NCBI GenBank assembly: GCA_028583415.1 | Contig: CM053267.1 | Coordinates: 11,730,068-11,794,067 of the forward strand | Origin: Protea cynaroides | Taxonomy: Eukaryota; Streptophyta; Magnoliopsida; Proteales; Proteaceae | Length of the DNA stretch: 64,000 nucleotides | Reading direction: 5' to 3' | Shown here: positions 48,105 through 59,311 of the stretch, piece by piece | Layout: each line of letters starts with the position of its first letter | Numbering within the stretch: position 1 is the first letter of the stretch | The notes under the pieces: model-generated | Told to the model about the DNA's origin: nothing | Database searches by the model: none | The model's input: the letters and a program-made list of their open reading frames with translations, nothing else | Made by a program: the position numbers and the translations under genes

Positions 48105-49049
48105 GACCTAGTAGGAATCCCAGGCCATCCGTTTTGCCCCTCAAGATGTTGTCATCCTGCTAAGGGTGTGTGGCATACTCGTCCATAATCATATAGCAAG
48201 TCGGATCCAGTGGTCTTCAATCGTTTCATAACTTCCTACTAGTTCCCAATCACATACATTCACACCAGAATCATAATATAAATGCAAATGCATGCGCAAA
48301 ACAGTTATTGAATGACATGTTATCACAACAAGCATGTGACACAACAATCATATATTTGAAAAACTTTAAAATTGATCAGGGGTTCTGTTCCTCACTTGAT
48401 ATTGCTTAATTGAGATTGTCCGCACCAGCAAAATCCTTGTTCACGAGGTGTTCTATGCCTGTACAAGGTGTGAGGTCATTAATTAGAAGTCCTACACGAT
48501 TTACTTTCGACTTATAAAAGTTTGGGGCTTGCTAGTCATTACATTGGTTGCTACCATCGTGACCGACATATGGTCCGACGTAAAATCTAGATCTTCTGCC
48601 ATTAGTTGATCAATATACCGGTCGGACTGTGACATCGTTCGGCTATCTCTCGAGACCTTTCTGGGATTGGTTGGTTGCTATGCCGGTCCCTACAGTGTAT
48701 AGTCCTGTGTGTCGACCGCCCTTTCCCGATGGTCAGTTTTTCTGTTTAGTAAGTTAGGATTCTTTCCTATGATTTAGTTCATACCTTGCTAGCGTAATGT
48801 AGTCCGGTGGTAGGGTGTCTCTTAAGTTTATGTACTATCCTAGCAAGCATGGAATCAATTGTTTAAACTAGGCCATTCTTTTAGAAAGAGATGTTCTCCC
48901 TACTGGAAACCTACACTAATTCCATTTTTAAAGAAGGATGGGTGTTTGTCACCTCAGATTTACATCCTTTAATGGGACATCAAGTTTTGCTTTAAAATTT
49001 ATAGGAGTTAAGGGTTTTATCGATGGTGGCTTGATCAATGCTGATCGAC
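48105..49049 (-). mobile_element. Element C, 5' LTR, second segment
   Basis: It continues 36129 and aligns with 967-1430 and 27232-27745 of the other C LTR. It spans the B insertion site uninterrupted (around 48550), which confirms where B entered. It ends at CTGATCGAC, where fragment G begins. The remainder of the LTR is outside the window. Confidence 0.87.
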
Positions 49050-49746
49050 TGTTGTGAGGACAAAGATCATAATTTTAGTTGGAAATCGCCACCTAGATTA
49101 AGGTCTAGGACCTTAGAAATGTGAAATCTCACCCTAAGGTAAAACTTCGATTGACTCATGACCCTTAGATTGGATTTCTGGTCCATCAGAGATTGGGTAA
49201 GCGTCAGGTTATGGTTATGGGAAGGGGTTAGGCACCCAAACCGCCCAATCGAAATCGGTCTTCTATACCTTTCCTATGCTAGACTCTATCTATTAAACCG
49301 AACCAAACCAAGTGGTTTGATATCATTAAACCGAATCGGTATCCATCAGATTGCCTACGTATCACGGAATTATTCTAAAAATCAGGTTCACTATCGTAGT
49401 TCAGGTGTGATTAAAGTTTATGGTTCTGATTTATGCTTGTGCTTAATTAAGTTCATTCTTCAAGTTGAAGTTTATGCTTGAAAGGTTGAGAAACCCTATG
49501 GGTTAGGATTTGGAGAGTCCATGCGAACTGATAGATAGTCATAGTAGATCTAAGAATGGATAACCCTTTCTGGGTCTAAATGTAGATAACCTTATTTGGG
49601 TCAAAATGTAGAAAATCCTATCTAGGTTGGAATGTGGATAACCCTATTTGGGTCAAAATGTGGATAGATTTCCTAGTGGATCTATGGATAGTCCAAGTGG
49701 ACTAAGGTGTGGATTTGAATTTGGGTTTCTCCCAAACGGCCTATGT
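49050..49746 (+). mobile_element. Fragment G: start of an LTR from an unrelated retrotransposon
   Basis: It starts TGTTGTGAGGAC and contains AATCGCCACCTAG and GGGTTAGGCACCC, strings typical of LTR or leader regions of large plant gypsy elements (Tat/Athila type, from memory). It has no similarity to the other LTRs here. It is interrupted at 49747 by element E, so its end is not seen. No coding region is supported. Orientation is set only by the TG start. Confidence 0.55.
49557..49661. repeat. Four imperfect 26-bp tandem units in fragment G
   Basis: Units follow the pattern GGATAACCCTATTTGGGTCA plus AAATGT, with a few changes each. Confidence 0.8.
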
Positions 49747-51339
49747 TGTAAGACCCGTAACAAACTAATCCGGTCTTACCACCTTGAACCAGGTCTACCC
49801 ATCATGGTCGAACCAAATGAATCATGTACGTGAAGGAGATCATGATCCCAGGTATTAAACTGACCCAAAAACACTCAAAATAAGGGAGGGTCGCATACCA
49901 AGCAAGGGAGGGTCGGACCCCCCAGTATAAAAGTCAGACCCCCAGTTTTACATGGGGGTCGGACACTTAAGGACCAGGGGTCGACGGGATCTCCGACCCC
50001 CCTATCAACCCCCCGGTAGTCGGTAAAAACAGTTCGAACCAAAAATTAGGAAACCTTCCTAATCTCAATGGGATTCCTTCCTAATCTCAATGGGACTTAT
50101 TTTAGGAGTTTTTACTCTATAAATAGGACATCCCTAAGCCTCTTTCACTCCTTTTACAACCCTAATTGGATTGAGAGAAAGAGAAGAAAAGGAAGAGAAG
50201 GAGAAGAGAAGGAAAGTGGAGAAGAAGACCAAGGAAAAGGGATTCAAAGGAAGAAGCATACTTCTCAGGTATGGATACTATCTCCATGAATTTCTTAAGA
50301 CCTTAGAGTAGATAATGAAGAGGGGACTATCTAGGAGGAACCCAAATCATCTACCCATGGTTAGGTTTTCATGAAAAACCATGGGGGAAATCATGAAAGC
50401 CATATAGGTGAATAAACCACAGTTCTAGGCCATAGAACATGAGTGGAATGGACTATAGGAGCAAGCCATAGGACCCCAAACACGAAGAATGGACTGAAGG
50501 AAGAAAAATTGACAAAACCCACAGGGGGTCGCATGGGGGGTCGATGGCTAATCGACCCTACCAGACCCTGAGCATCAACCCCCAGTGTTCGGGAAGTCCA
50601 GAATAGGGGTGGTCTCACCCAGGGTCGATCAAGACTCTGACCCTAGCATCGACCCCCAGTTAGCAGCATGCTTTTTAAAGTCTGAATTAATTCTAATTAA
50701 ATTCTATCGACTTGGTAAGGTTTTCTAGAGATATAATATCGATATATAGTTGATTCTTAAAGCTTGAAAGAGGACTTACGATCAAGTAAAGGTGAGGAAA
50801 CAAGATCTAAACTAATTGGTTAATAACAAACTGTTTTTATTTCTTGAGTCCAATGCTATGCTTGATTCTATGCGAATATGCTTGTAATGTGCATTCAACA
50901 TGTCATCAAATATTTCTATTAATTGTTTTATGCATATTTACTTTATTGTTTATAACATGATGATGATGATGATGATAGGAATAGGCATGTGGGTGTATGT
51001 GTGTGGTTGGTGTACTTGATGCGAGCGAGTATCAGGGGGAGGTGTCATAGGCCGGGCCTCAGCACTCTAGCTCTATCTCTAACTCAAGTCTTGTGCATTA
51101 GCATCGTCGTATCACCATTACTTTAGCAGAACTATTACGTCGTAGAGTATCAGGGGAGGTGGTCTCGGTCCTTGTAGTCTCTGACTCTACTGGGGGGCCT
51201 TAGCTCTATCTCTATGGGCGTTCTGAGGGATGCTGGGGTGAGGCCCTGGATATACTGTTTGGAATTAGGATTGGTTAGTTGCAAGCCCAGTTTGCAAGCC
51301 CTCGCCAGCAGGGGCTTACGTGTTGGTAAGGTACTGTAC

Positions 51340-51470
51340 AACAATAAACGTTAACCTTTGTTGTATAATGTTCGTGGTAGGGTGGATGGGGACGACAATA
51401 AACGTTAACCTTTGGGCGGACTTCCACACCCTGTATATAGAGGAGGGGTCAATAGACGTTAACCTTTGAC
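51340..51470. repeat. Three copies of the hairpin motif in the E LTR
   Basis: CAATAAACGTTAACCTTTG at 51342-51360 and 51396-51414, and a one-base variant at 51450-51468. The first has arms TGTACAACAA and TTGTTGTATA (9 of 10 pairs). The third has GGTCAA and TTGACC (6 of 6). The middle one lacks complementary arms. Confidence 0.85.
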
Positions 51471-51613
51471 CACCGAACCTTTCTATTGCGCATTGCAAAC
51501 TTTAAACCAGACCAAAGATATGAATTGAATGCATGCATTTGTATTGTTGCATTATTTTGTTTGCTCACTGAGTCATGATGTGTGCTCACCCTCTCGACGT
51601 CGAATCTTTTTAG

Positions 51614-51750
51614 TTGATGAAATAGGTACTACTGTTGAAGGTTAAGTCAACGCTCCAGTGTACAGGTACATGGCGGCGAAGGAAGTTGAAGACGAAGTGG
51701 ATACGCATGACGACTCCTCTTGCGAGTGCAACTCATGTGTATTCGATTAG
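51614..51750 (+). CDS. Conserved LTR exon, element E copy (137 nt, internal stop)
   Basis: VDEIGTTVEG, stop, VNAPVYRYMAAKEVEDEVDT, HDDSSCECNSCVFD, stop. It is one codon (GAC) longer than all others, a whole-codon insertion. The candidate preceding exon is LKEDLRSSK. Confidence 0.48.
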
Positions 51751-52035
51751 ATTTTATTTTAATTATTTGGATTTAGTAAAGACATGTAATTGATATTTAT
51801 TTATGTCTTAGTTGATATAGAATAATTTGCTACTTAAATATGATTATCACATCTAGATTTCTCAGTTCATTTTACTATAAGACTTCCGCTATTGTGTATT
51901 TACTCTGATTATGAATGTGGATGTATGAGGTTTAGATAAAATGGATATAGCCTACTCGAGATCCTGGTTGAACCGTTGGTTTGCTAGCGGTTCATCAGAC
52001 CATTTTTAATAGTGTAGAATTGGGGTGTGACAACT

Positions 52036-52047
52036 TGGTATCAGAGA
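52036..52047 (+). other. Primer binding site, element E (last base changed)
   Basis: TGGTATCAGAGA, one mismatch at the final position to the initiator tRNA-Met complement. Confidence 0.85.
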
Positions 52048-52312
52048 ATTTCAGGCATTGTCCACTAAACTAGCATTCCTTCACGATGAATTGTGAATTG
52101 AGATAAGATAAAAGTAAAAACTATAATATTAACACACTAGAAGCACAAGTGATGTTTGAGACCAAACTTAAAAAGAGAATAATGCATCTATTAAAGGGGG
52201 AACAATTTTAAATACAATGAGAGAGAAACAAACATATATAAATAGCTAAAGCAGAGTACAGTCCACAACTCGGACAGTTACTCTGTAGTACAAAGAAAGA
52301 AAATAAATACAA

Positions 52313-53497
52313 TCATGAAGCTGGAGGTGAAGGAGGAGGCGGTGCCTCATGGTCTCTGTCATAATCCTCAGCGTAGACTCTAGTCAACTAGGCTACCTGA
52401 GTCTGGGTCGTTTGAAAACTAGCTGTGAGACCAGCCAACCGCTGATCAGTCACGTGCTGAGCACCCAAAAGCTCCTCCATACGCTTATCTGACCGGCGTT
52501 GAGCATCTATGAGCTCTCCCATCCTCATGTCTGATAAGCGCTGGGCGTCTAGTAGTTCATCCACTCTCACACGCTAAGCGTCTAGTAACTCCCCCATCCT
52601 CAGATTAGATCTGCGCTGAGCCTCTCTCATCTCATGCAATATCCTCATCATATCAGAAGGTGGGTGTGAAGGACCAGCCGCATGAGAAGGACCAGCCGCA
52701 TAAGAAGTACTAGCTCCAGCAGCATGTGTAGGTGAAGGAGGTGGTATGGATTCCACATCCATGTACAGACGGTCATCATCACCAGCAGGCTCCCCATGAA
52801 CTCCAGTGGCTGCTGCTGATGCCTCAGCGTCTGCCATCTCCACGCGAGTACGAGGGCGCACCATCACGTTCCTCTCTGCATCACTGACATGGGCATCCCG
52901 CATGCCCATCTTGCAAATAGCTTCCCAATCCAAAGGCGATGAGAAGGATTTCTCCTGAATCTTTTCATCCAATAAGTCAACCCCTAGGCGGGTAAGCAAG
53001 GTAGTGATCATGCGTCCGTAAGGAAGGTTGCCGTGTGACTGGGCAATGTGGCACTGATCATGGTACGCATGATGATGTATGGAAGGCAGACAGGCTGCCT
53101 AGTGCATATACAGTATAGGAGATACTGGGTCAGCTGGGGGACCCTCTCGTAATGACCACTCTGCGGTATCAGGTTATGCTGAATGATCTTGCAGTATACC
53201 CGTGGATCAGAATGCAGATAACACGCCCTCATCTGCCAGCAATCAGGTCGAATGAGCTGACTATTGATCTCAGCCCTCATCTGTAGAGAGAAGAATTGGG
53301 GCTCTCCCGCAGCGCAGTAAACCATGGGGCCTGCATAGGAAATGCCCAGTAGGTCGACCAGTTGCCGATAATCAAATGAGATGTCAACTCCCTTGACGTA
53401 GCTCGTGATGCGCAGCTCATCACCCCTCTCAACATCATTGTAATCCCCACCACCAAGAGGTTACAATAGAACTGGCATACCAAGTCAGGGCAGGTAC
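52313..53497 (-). pseudogene. Antisense gene of element E, N-terminal part cut off by F
   Basis: From TGA 52313 upwards: conserved tail, then five coiled-coil-like units (RMGELLDAQ, RVDELLDAQRLSDMR, RMGELIDAQRRSDKR, RMEELLGAQHVTDQR and a first partial one). This is the most units in the window. Then come a PSHAAGPSH-type linker, DVESIPPPSPTHAAG, RLGVDLLDEKIQEKSF and the domain up to CQFYCNLLVV. F enters at 53498 within the codons for the D-A-C-T-x-P-D-L region, so about the first 65 codons and the promoter side lie beyond the window. Stops near 52386 and 52573 and a frame change near 53010 disrupt it. Confidence 0.75.
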
Positions 53498-53779
53498 TGT
53501 CACACCCCAATTTCACACTATTCAGAATGGTGTGATGAACCGCTAGCAAACCAACGGTTCAACCAGGATCTCGAGTAGGCTATATCCGTGTTATCTAAAC
53601 CCCATACATCCACATTCATAATCAGAGTAAATACACAATAGCGGAAGTCTTATAATAAAATGAACTGAGAAATCTTGATGTGATAATCAAATTTAAGTAG
53701 CAAATTATTCTTTATCAACTAAGACATAAATAAATATCCATTACATGTCTTTACTAAATCCAAATAACTAAAATAAAAT

Positions 53780-53913
53780 CTAATTGAATACGCATGAGTT
53801 GCACCCGCAAGAGGAGTCATGCGTATCCACTTAGTCTTTAACTTCCATCGCCGCCACATGCCCGTACACTGGAGCGTTGACATAATCTTCGACGGTAGTA
53901 CCTGCATCATTAA
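53780..53913 (-). CDS. Conserved LTR exon, element F 3' LTR copy
   Basis: VNDAGTTVEDYVNAPVYGHV, AAMEVKD, stop, VDTHDSSCGCNSCVFN, stop; 134 nt. An internal stop and a Glu-to-Gly change in CEC show decay. Compared with A, third-position changes are over-represented. Confidence 0.48.
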
Positions 53914-54055
53914 CTAAAAATATTCGGCATCGAGGGGGTGAGCACACATCATGGCTCAGTGAGAAAACAAAACAATGCTATAATACATATGTATGCAATC
54001 AATTCATATCTTTGGTCTGGTTTAAAGTTTGCAATATGCAATAGAAAAGTTTGGT

Positions 54056-54192
54056 GGTCAAAGGTTAACGTTTATTGACCCCTCCTCTATACACAAGTGT
54101 GTGATGCCGCCCAAAGGTAACGTTTATCATCGACTCACATGCACCCAATTCATGAACATTGTACAACAAAGGTTAACATTTATTGTTGTACA
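54056..54192. repeat. Hairpin motifs in the F 3' LTR
   Basis: 54056-54080 has arms GGTCAA/TTGACC. 54160-54192 has perfect 10-bp arms TGTACAACAA/TTGTTGTACA around the same 13-base centre. A degenerate middle copy lies near 54111-54130. Confidence 0.87.
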
Positions 54193-55763
54193 GTCCCATA
54201 CCAACATGTAAGCCCTTGCTGGTGAGGGCTTGCAAACTGGGCTCACAACTAACCAATCCTAATGCCAAACGGTGTATCTAAGGCCTCACCCCAGCATCCC
54301 TCAGAACGTCTATAGAGATAGAGCTAAGGCCCCCGGTAGAGTCAGAGACTACAAGGACCGAGACCACCTCTCCTGATACTCTACGACATAATAGTTCTGC
54401 TAAAGTAATGGGGATACGCCGATGCTAATGCACAAGACTTGAGTTAGAGATAGAGCTAAAGTGCTGAGGCCAGCCTATGATACCCCCCCTGATACTTGCT
54501 CGCATCAAGTACACCAACCACACACATACATTCACATGCCTATTCCTATCATCATCATCATCATGTTATAAACAATAAAGTAAATATGCATGAACCAATA
54601 ATAGAAATATTGGATGACATGTTGTATGCACATTACAAGCATATTCGCATCGAATCAAGCATAGCATCGGACTCAAGAAATAAAATAGTTTGTTATTAAC
54701 CAATTAGTTAAGAGTCTTGTTTCCTCACCTTAACTTGATCGTAAGTCCTCTTTCAAGCTTTATGAATCACCTTTATATTGATATTATATCACTAGAAAAC
54801 CTAACAAAGTTGATAGAATTTAATAGAATTAATTCTGATTTTTAAAACCTTGCTGTTAACTGGGGGTCGATGCTAGGGTCGGAGTTTGATCGACCCTGGG
54901 TGCAACCACCCCTATTCTGGACTTCCTGAACACTGGGGGTCGATGCTCAGGGTCTGGTAGGGTCGATTGGCCATCGAACCCCCATGCGATCCCCTGTGGG
55001 TTTTGTCAATTTTCCTCCCTTCAGTCCATTCTTCGTGTTTGGGGTCCTATGGCTTGCTCCTACAGTCCATTCCACACATGTTCTATGGCCTAGAATCGTG
55101 ATTCATTCACCTATATGGCTTTCATGATTTCTCCCATGGTTTTCCATGAAAACCTAACCATGGGTTGATGGTTTGGGTTTCTTTGAGATCATACCCTCTT
55201 CCTTATCTATACTAAGGTCTTTAGAAACTCATGGAAATAGGATCCATACCTGAGAAGAATACTCCTTCTCTGTAACTCTTCTCCTTTTGCCTTCTTCTCT
55301 TCTTTCCTTCTCTTCTTCTTCTCTTCCTTCTCTTCTCTTTCTCTCAATTCAATTAAGATTCTAAAAGGAGTGAAAGAGGCTTAGGGACGTCCTATTTATA
55401 GAGTAGAAACTCCTAAAATAAGTCCCATTGAGATTAGGAAGGAATCCCATTGAAACTAGGAAAGTTTCCAAATTTCTATTTTTACCGAGTACCGGGGGTC
55501 GATAGGGGGGTCGGAGATCCCGTCGACCCTTGGTCCTCAAAATGTCCGACCTCCCATGTAAAACTGAGGGTCTGACTTCTATACTGGGGGGTCCGAGCCT
55601 CCCTTACTGGGTAAGCAACCCTCCCCTTATTTTAAGTGTTTTTGGGTCAATTTAATACCTGGGATCGTGATCTCCTTTACGCACTTGGTCCATTTGGCTC
55701 AACCATGATGGGTAGACCTGGTTCAAGGTGGTAAGACCGAGTTAGTTTGATACGGTTCTTACA

Positions 55764-55775
55764 ACTCCCCCTTAT
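55764..55775 (-). other. Polypurine tract, element F
   Basis: On minus, AATAAGGGGGAGT before TGTAAG. Confidence 0.85.
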
Positions 55776-58700
55776 TATAAAAATTTCAACCCCGAAATTG
55801 TCCATACCTTCTGAGTCAAATAAATGAGGGTATTGCTTTCGCATAACATTTTCTTCTTCCCATGTAATTTCTTCCATGTCTCTACTTCTCCAAGTGACCT
55901 TAACATAATAGATATCTCGATTGCGTAGTCGTTGAACCTTTCGGCTGGTGATTTCAGTTGGTGTTACATCAAAGGTCAAATCATCAATCAAATCAGGTAG
56001 ATCTACTGTCAGAACGTGCGTTGGATCTTTGACATACTTCTTCAATAAGGAAATATGAAATACGTCATGCACACTTGACATAGATGGTGGTAGTGCTAAC
56101 TGGAAAGCCACTTTCCCACGCTTAGCTAGAATCTCATATGGCCCGACATGTCTTGGACTTAGTTTTCCTTTTTGTCCGAACCGTTTCAATCCTCGCATAG
56201 GCGATACTTTTAAGAATATTTTATCACCCACGATGAACTCAAGATCTCTGCGTCGAGTATCTGCATATTGCTTCTAACGATTTGAGCTGTTCTCACTCTT
56301 TCCTTGATAATGTCGACCACTCGACAAGTCTCCTCAACAAATTCTGGTCCAACGAGACTACGTTCCCCAACTTCATTCCAAAATAAAGGAGTTGGACACT
56401 TTCTGCCATACAGTGCTTCATAGGGTGACATCTGTATAGTGGCTTGATAGCTATTGTTATAAGAGAACTCGATCAGTGGTAAGTTTTCATCCCATGATCC
56501 TTTAAAATCAATTACACATGCTCGTAGCATATCTTCTAGAATCTGAATTGTACGCTCTAACTATCCATCTGTCTGTGGATGGAATGCAGTACTAAACTTC
56601 AATGTTGTACCCATAGCCTTTTGCAATCCTTTCCAAAACTTGGAAGTAAATCGTGGATCTCTATCAGACACAATGTTCTCTGGTACACCGTGTAATCGGA
56701 CAATATTATCCACATACAGCTTTGCTAACCTCTCTAGTGTATGTTGAGGTCGTATCGGTATAAAGCGAGCTGTTTTAGTCAGGCGGTCTACAATCACCCA
56801 AACTGCGTCAACTACTCGAGGAGTCAATGGTAACCCTGTGATGAAGTCCATAGTGATGTAGTCCCCTTTCCATGCTGGTTCTGGTAACGGCTGTAACAGT
56901 CCTGCGGGTCTTTGTCATTCAGCCTTTACTTTCTGACAATTTAGGCATTGAGACACGAACTTAGCTACGTCTGCTTTCATTCCTCTCCACCAATATAATT
57001 TCTTTAGATCATGATATATTTTTGTACTTCCCGGGTGTATTGAATAGATGGTGGTATGGGCTTCTTTCATCAGTCGGTGTCTAATGTCCACACTTTCTGT
57101 TTCGGGTACACATATTCTTCCTTTGTACTTCAATACCTTCTCTTCGTCGAAGGTGAACTCAGGGTTAGTTCTACCTTTTTCGATGTCTTCTTGTACCATT
57201 CTCAGGTAAGGGTCTGATTTGATAGCTGTCTTCACTTCATCATATATCCGATATAATCTTCAATGCAGTGAACATATTGGAAAATCAATGAATGAACCCT
57301 TGGTTGGCTGATCCATCCATTGTATGTATCACATACTGCTCATTTCCGTGATTGAATACTGTTCCAATAGTACACATTGCTGCAGTTGTGCTAACCTCTC
57401 CTTGAGATTTTATCATTGCCTTTCTGCTCAATGCATCCACTACTACATTGCTTTTCCAGGATGATACTGGATATCACAATCATAGTCTTTCAATAGTTCT
57501 AGCCATCTTCTTTGTCTCATATTCAACTCCTTTTGATTAAATAAATAAGTAAGACTTTTATGGTCCAATTTAATCTGGAACTTCTCTCCGTATAGGTAAT
57601 GTCTCCATATCTTGACAGCATGTACTACTGCCACTAACTCCAAATCATGAGTGGGATAATTTTTCTCATGTGTCTTTAACTGTCTTGAGGCATTAGCAAT
57701 TACTTGTTCTCCTTGCATAAGCACACATGCTAATCCCAGTCCTGACGCATCAATGTATAGGGTAAATGGCTGTCTGGGAACAGGAATAGTCAAAATCAGA
57801 GCGGATATCAATCTGGTCTTCAAGGTTTGGAAGCTCTTCTCTCATTTATCCGTCCACACAAACTTTTCACCTTTCTTAGTCAGACTGGTGAGAGGTACGG
57901 CAATTCGGGAATAGTCTTCCACAAATCGTCGATAATAACCAGTGAGACCCAGAAAACTTTTAATTTCTGCAACGCTCTTTGGTGCTTCCCACTTTACAAT
58001 AGCCTCGATCTTGCTGGGATCTACTTTGATTCCTTCAGCGGATACTACATGGCCTAGGAAGGCGACTTCACTTAGCCAAAACTCACACTTGGTAAATTTG
58101 GAATATAATTTCTCTTTCCTTAAACGCTGTAGAGTTGCGTTTAGATTCATAATATGGGTTTCCTTGTCCTTGGAATATACCAATATATCATCAATAAATA
58201 TAATAACCGACGTATCCAATATATCGTGAAAAACCTGGTTCATAAGTTCCATGAAAGTTGCTGGTGCGTTTGTTAATCCAAAAGACATGACCAAGAATTC
58301 ATAATGTCCATATTTGGTCCTGAAAGCTGTCTTAGGAATATCACCTTCTTTAATCTTCAACTGATGGTAGCCTGATTGAAGATCGATCTTAGAAAATACT
58401 TTTGCTCCTTGCAACTGATCGAACAAGTCATCGATCCAAGGTAGTGGATATCGATTCTTGATTGTCAGTTTGTTCAATTCCTGATAGTCGATACATAATC
58501 GTACGCTACCGTCCTTCTTCTTTACGAACAATACTGGTGCTTCCCATGGTGATATACTGGGTCGAATATAACCCTTGTCTAGTAGTTCTTGTAGTTATAC
58601 TTTCAATTCCTTTAGTTCAGTAGGAGCCATTCGATAAGGTGCTTTTGATACTGGTGCGGCTCCAGGTATAAGATCTATCACAAACTCTGTGGCTAGGTCT

Positions 58701-59241
58701 GGTGGTAATCCTGGTAGTTCTTCAGGAAATACGTCGGGGTAGTCCCGCACGACATCAATATCTTCTATCCGTGGTGCTTCTTTTGAGGTCGACCACTGAT
58801 ACTAGATACCCAACTGCTCTCTTCTCAAGGCACTTCTTAGCCTTTAGTGCTGAGAGTATGAGCTTGCGTTTACGGGGAAGTTTGGTTCCCGAAAAACTGA
58901 ATTCTGCTCCTTCTTTGTCCTTAAATTTTAGCTTCTTTTCGGCGCATAATAGGTTCATAGAATGTTGAGCCAACCTTCCATTCCCAAGATGACGTCAAAC
59001 TCTGCCATCCCAAGTTGGATCAAGGTTGCATCTAAGGTTTTCTCGCCAATGAGAACTGGACATGGCCCATAACCTTTTTCTAATTCCACTTCTAACCCCA
59101 TCGGTGACCGTACAAGTAGTTTGTAGTCTAATGTTTTGATGGGTAAATTCAGCTTCTTTTCAAATGACACAGATATAAAAGAATGAGTAGCTCCTGAGTC
59201 GAAGAGTATTCCGGCGGGTATGTCATTTATTGGTACGATAC
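55764..59241 (-). pseudogene. pol: pol of element F
   Basis: On minus. Protease start GIVPIN- and SFEKKLNLPIKTLDYK. RT with intact FIDD (58188-58199) in the long open stretch 57842-58531. RNase H LYIDASGLGLA. Integrase with HPGSTK, CLNCQKVK, MDFITGLPLTP, VSDRDPRFTSKFWKG, QTDG then a stop, SERTIQ. HVGPYEILAK and a chromodomain-like EITSRKVQRLRNRDIYYVKV to KQYPHLF. Damage: a frame change near 58970, an extra change near 58790, stops near 58595, 57840, 56895 and 56562, and a shift near 57445. A one-base loss before the PPT removes the normal stop, so the frame runs into the LTR to 55677. It is better preserved than B, C or D. Confidence 0.92.
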
Positions 59242-59311
59242 CTGTGATTTATTTTAACTTAGTCTACATGCTCACACAATATAATTCAACTTAAAAAGGT
59301 TTCAGTCATAC
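59242..59311 (-). other. Candidate gag-protease intron, element F (70 nt)
   Basis: On minus, CACAG/GTATGACTGAAACC to AAATCACAG/GTATCG. The gag frame and pol frame differ by one, exactly what removal of 70 nt repairs. Confidence 0.78.

Larger units (their letters stand above)
49747..52032 (+). mobile_element. Element E, 5' LTR (2286 bp)
   Basis: TGTAAGACCCGTAACAA to GGGGTGTGACA, preceded by TATGT. The TATA box is at 50118-50125. GGTCG arrays near 49888-50018 and 50527-50660 have a CCCC flank, as in A. The donor AAAG/GTGAGG (50792) and acceptor (51613) bound 822 nt. The element's 3' half is beyond the window, on the far side of F. Confidence 0.92.
53498..55763 (-). mobile_element. Element F, 3' LTR (2266 bp)
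   Basis: On plus it runs TGTCACACCCCAATTTC to CGGTTCTTACA. The sequence before it is GGTAC (53493-53497), the expected target duplication; its partner is outside the window. TATA on minus is at 55393-55400. GGTCG arrays lie near 54862-54990 and 55497-55625. The donor GTGAGG has its first base at 54728 and the acceptor ends at 53914 (815 nt). Confidence 0.93.

Noticed and set aside
49158..49481. 107-codon ORF in fragment G
   Set aside because: It has no recognisable domain and lies in LTR-like sequence with no second copy for a conservation test.
53277..53549. ORF of 90 codons crossing 53498 as a separate gene
   Set aside because: It is a chimera of the E antisense gene and the inserted F LTR.
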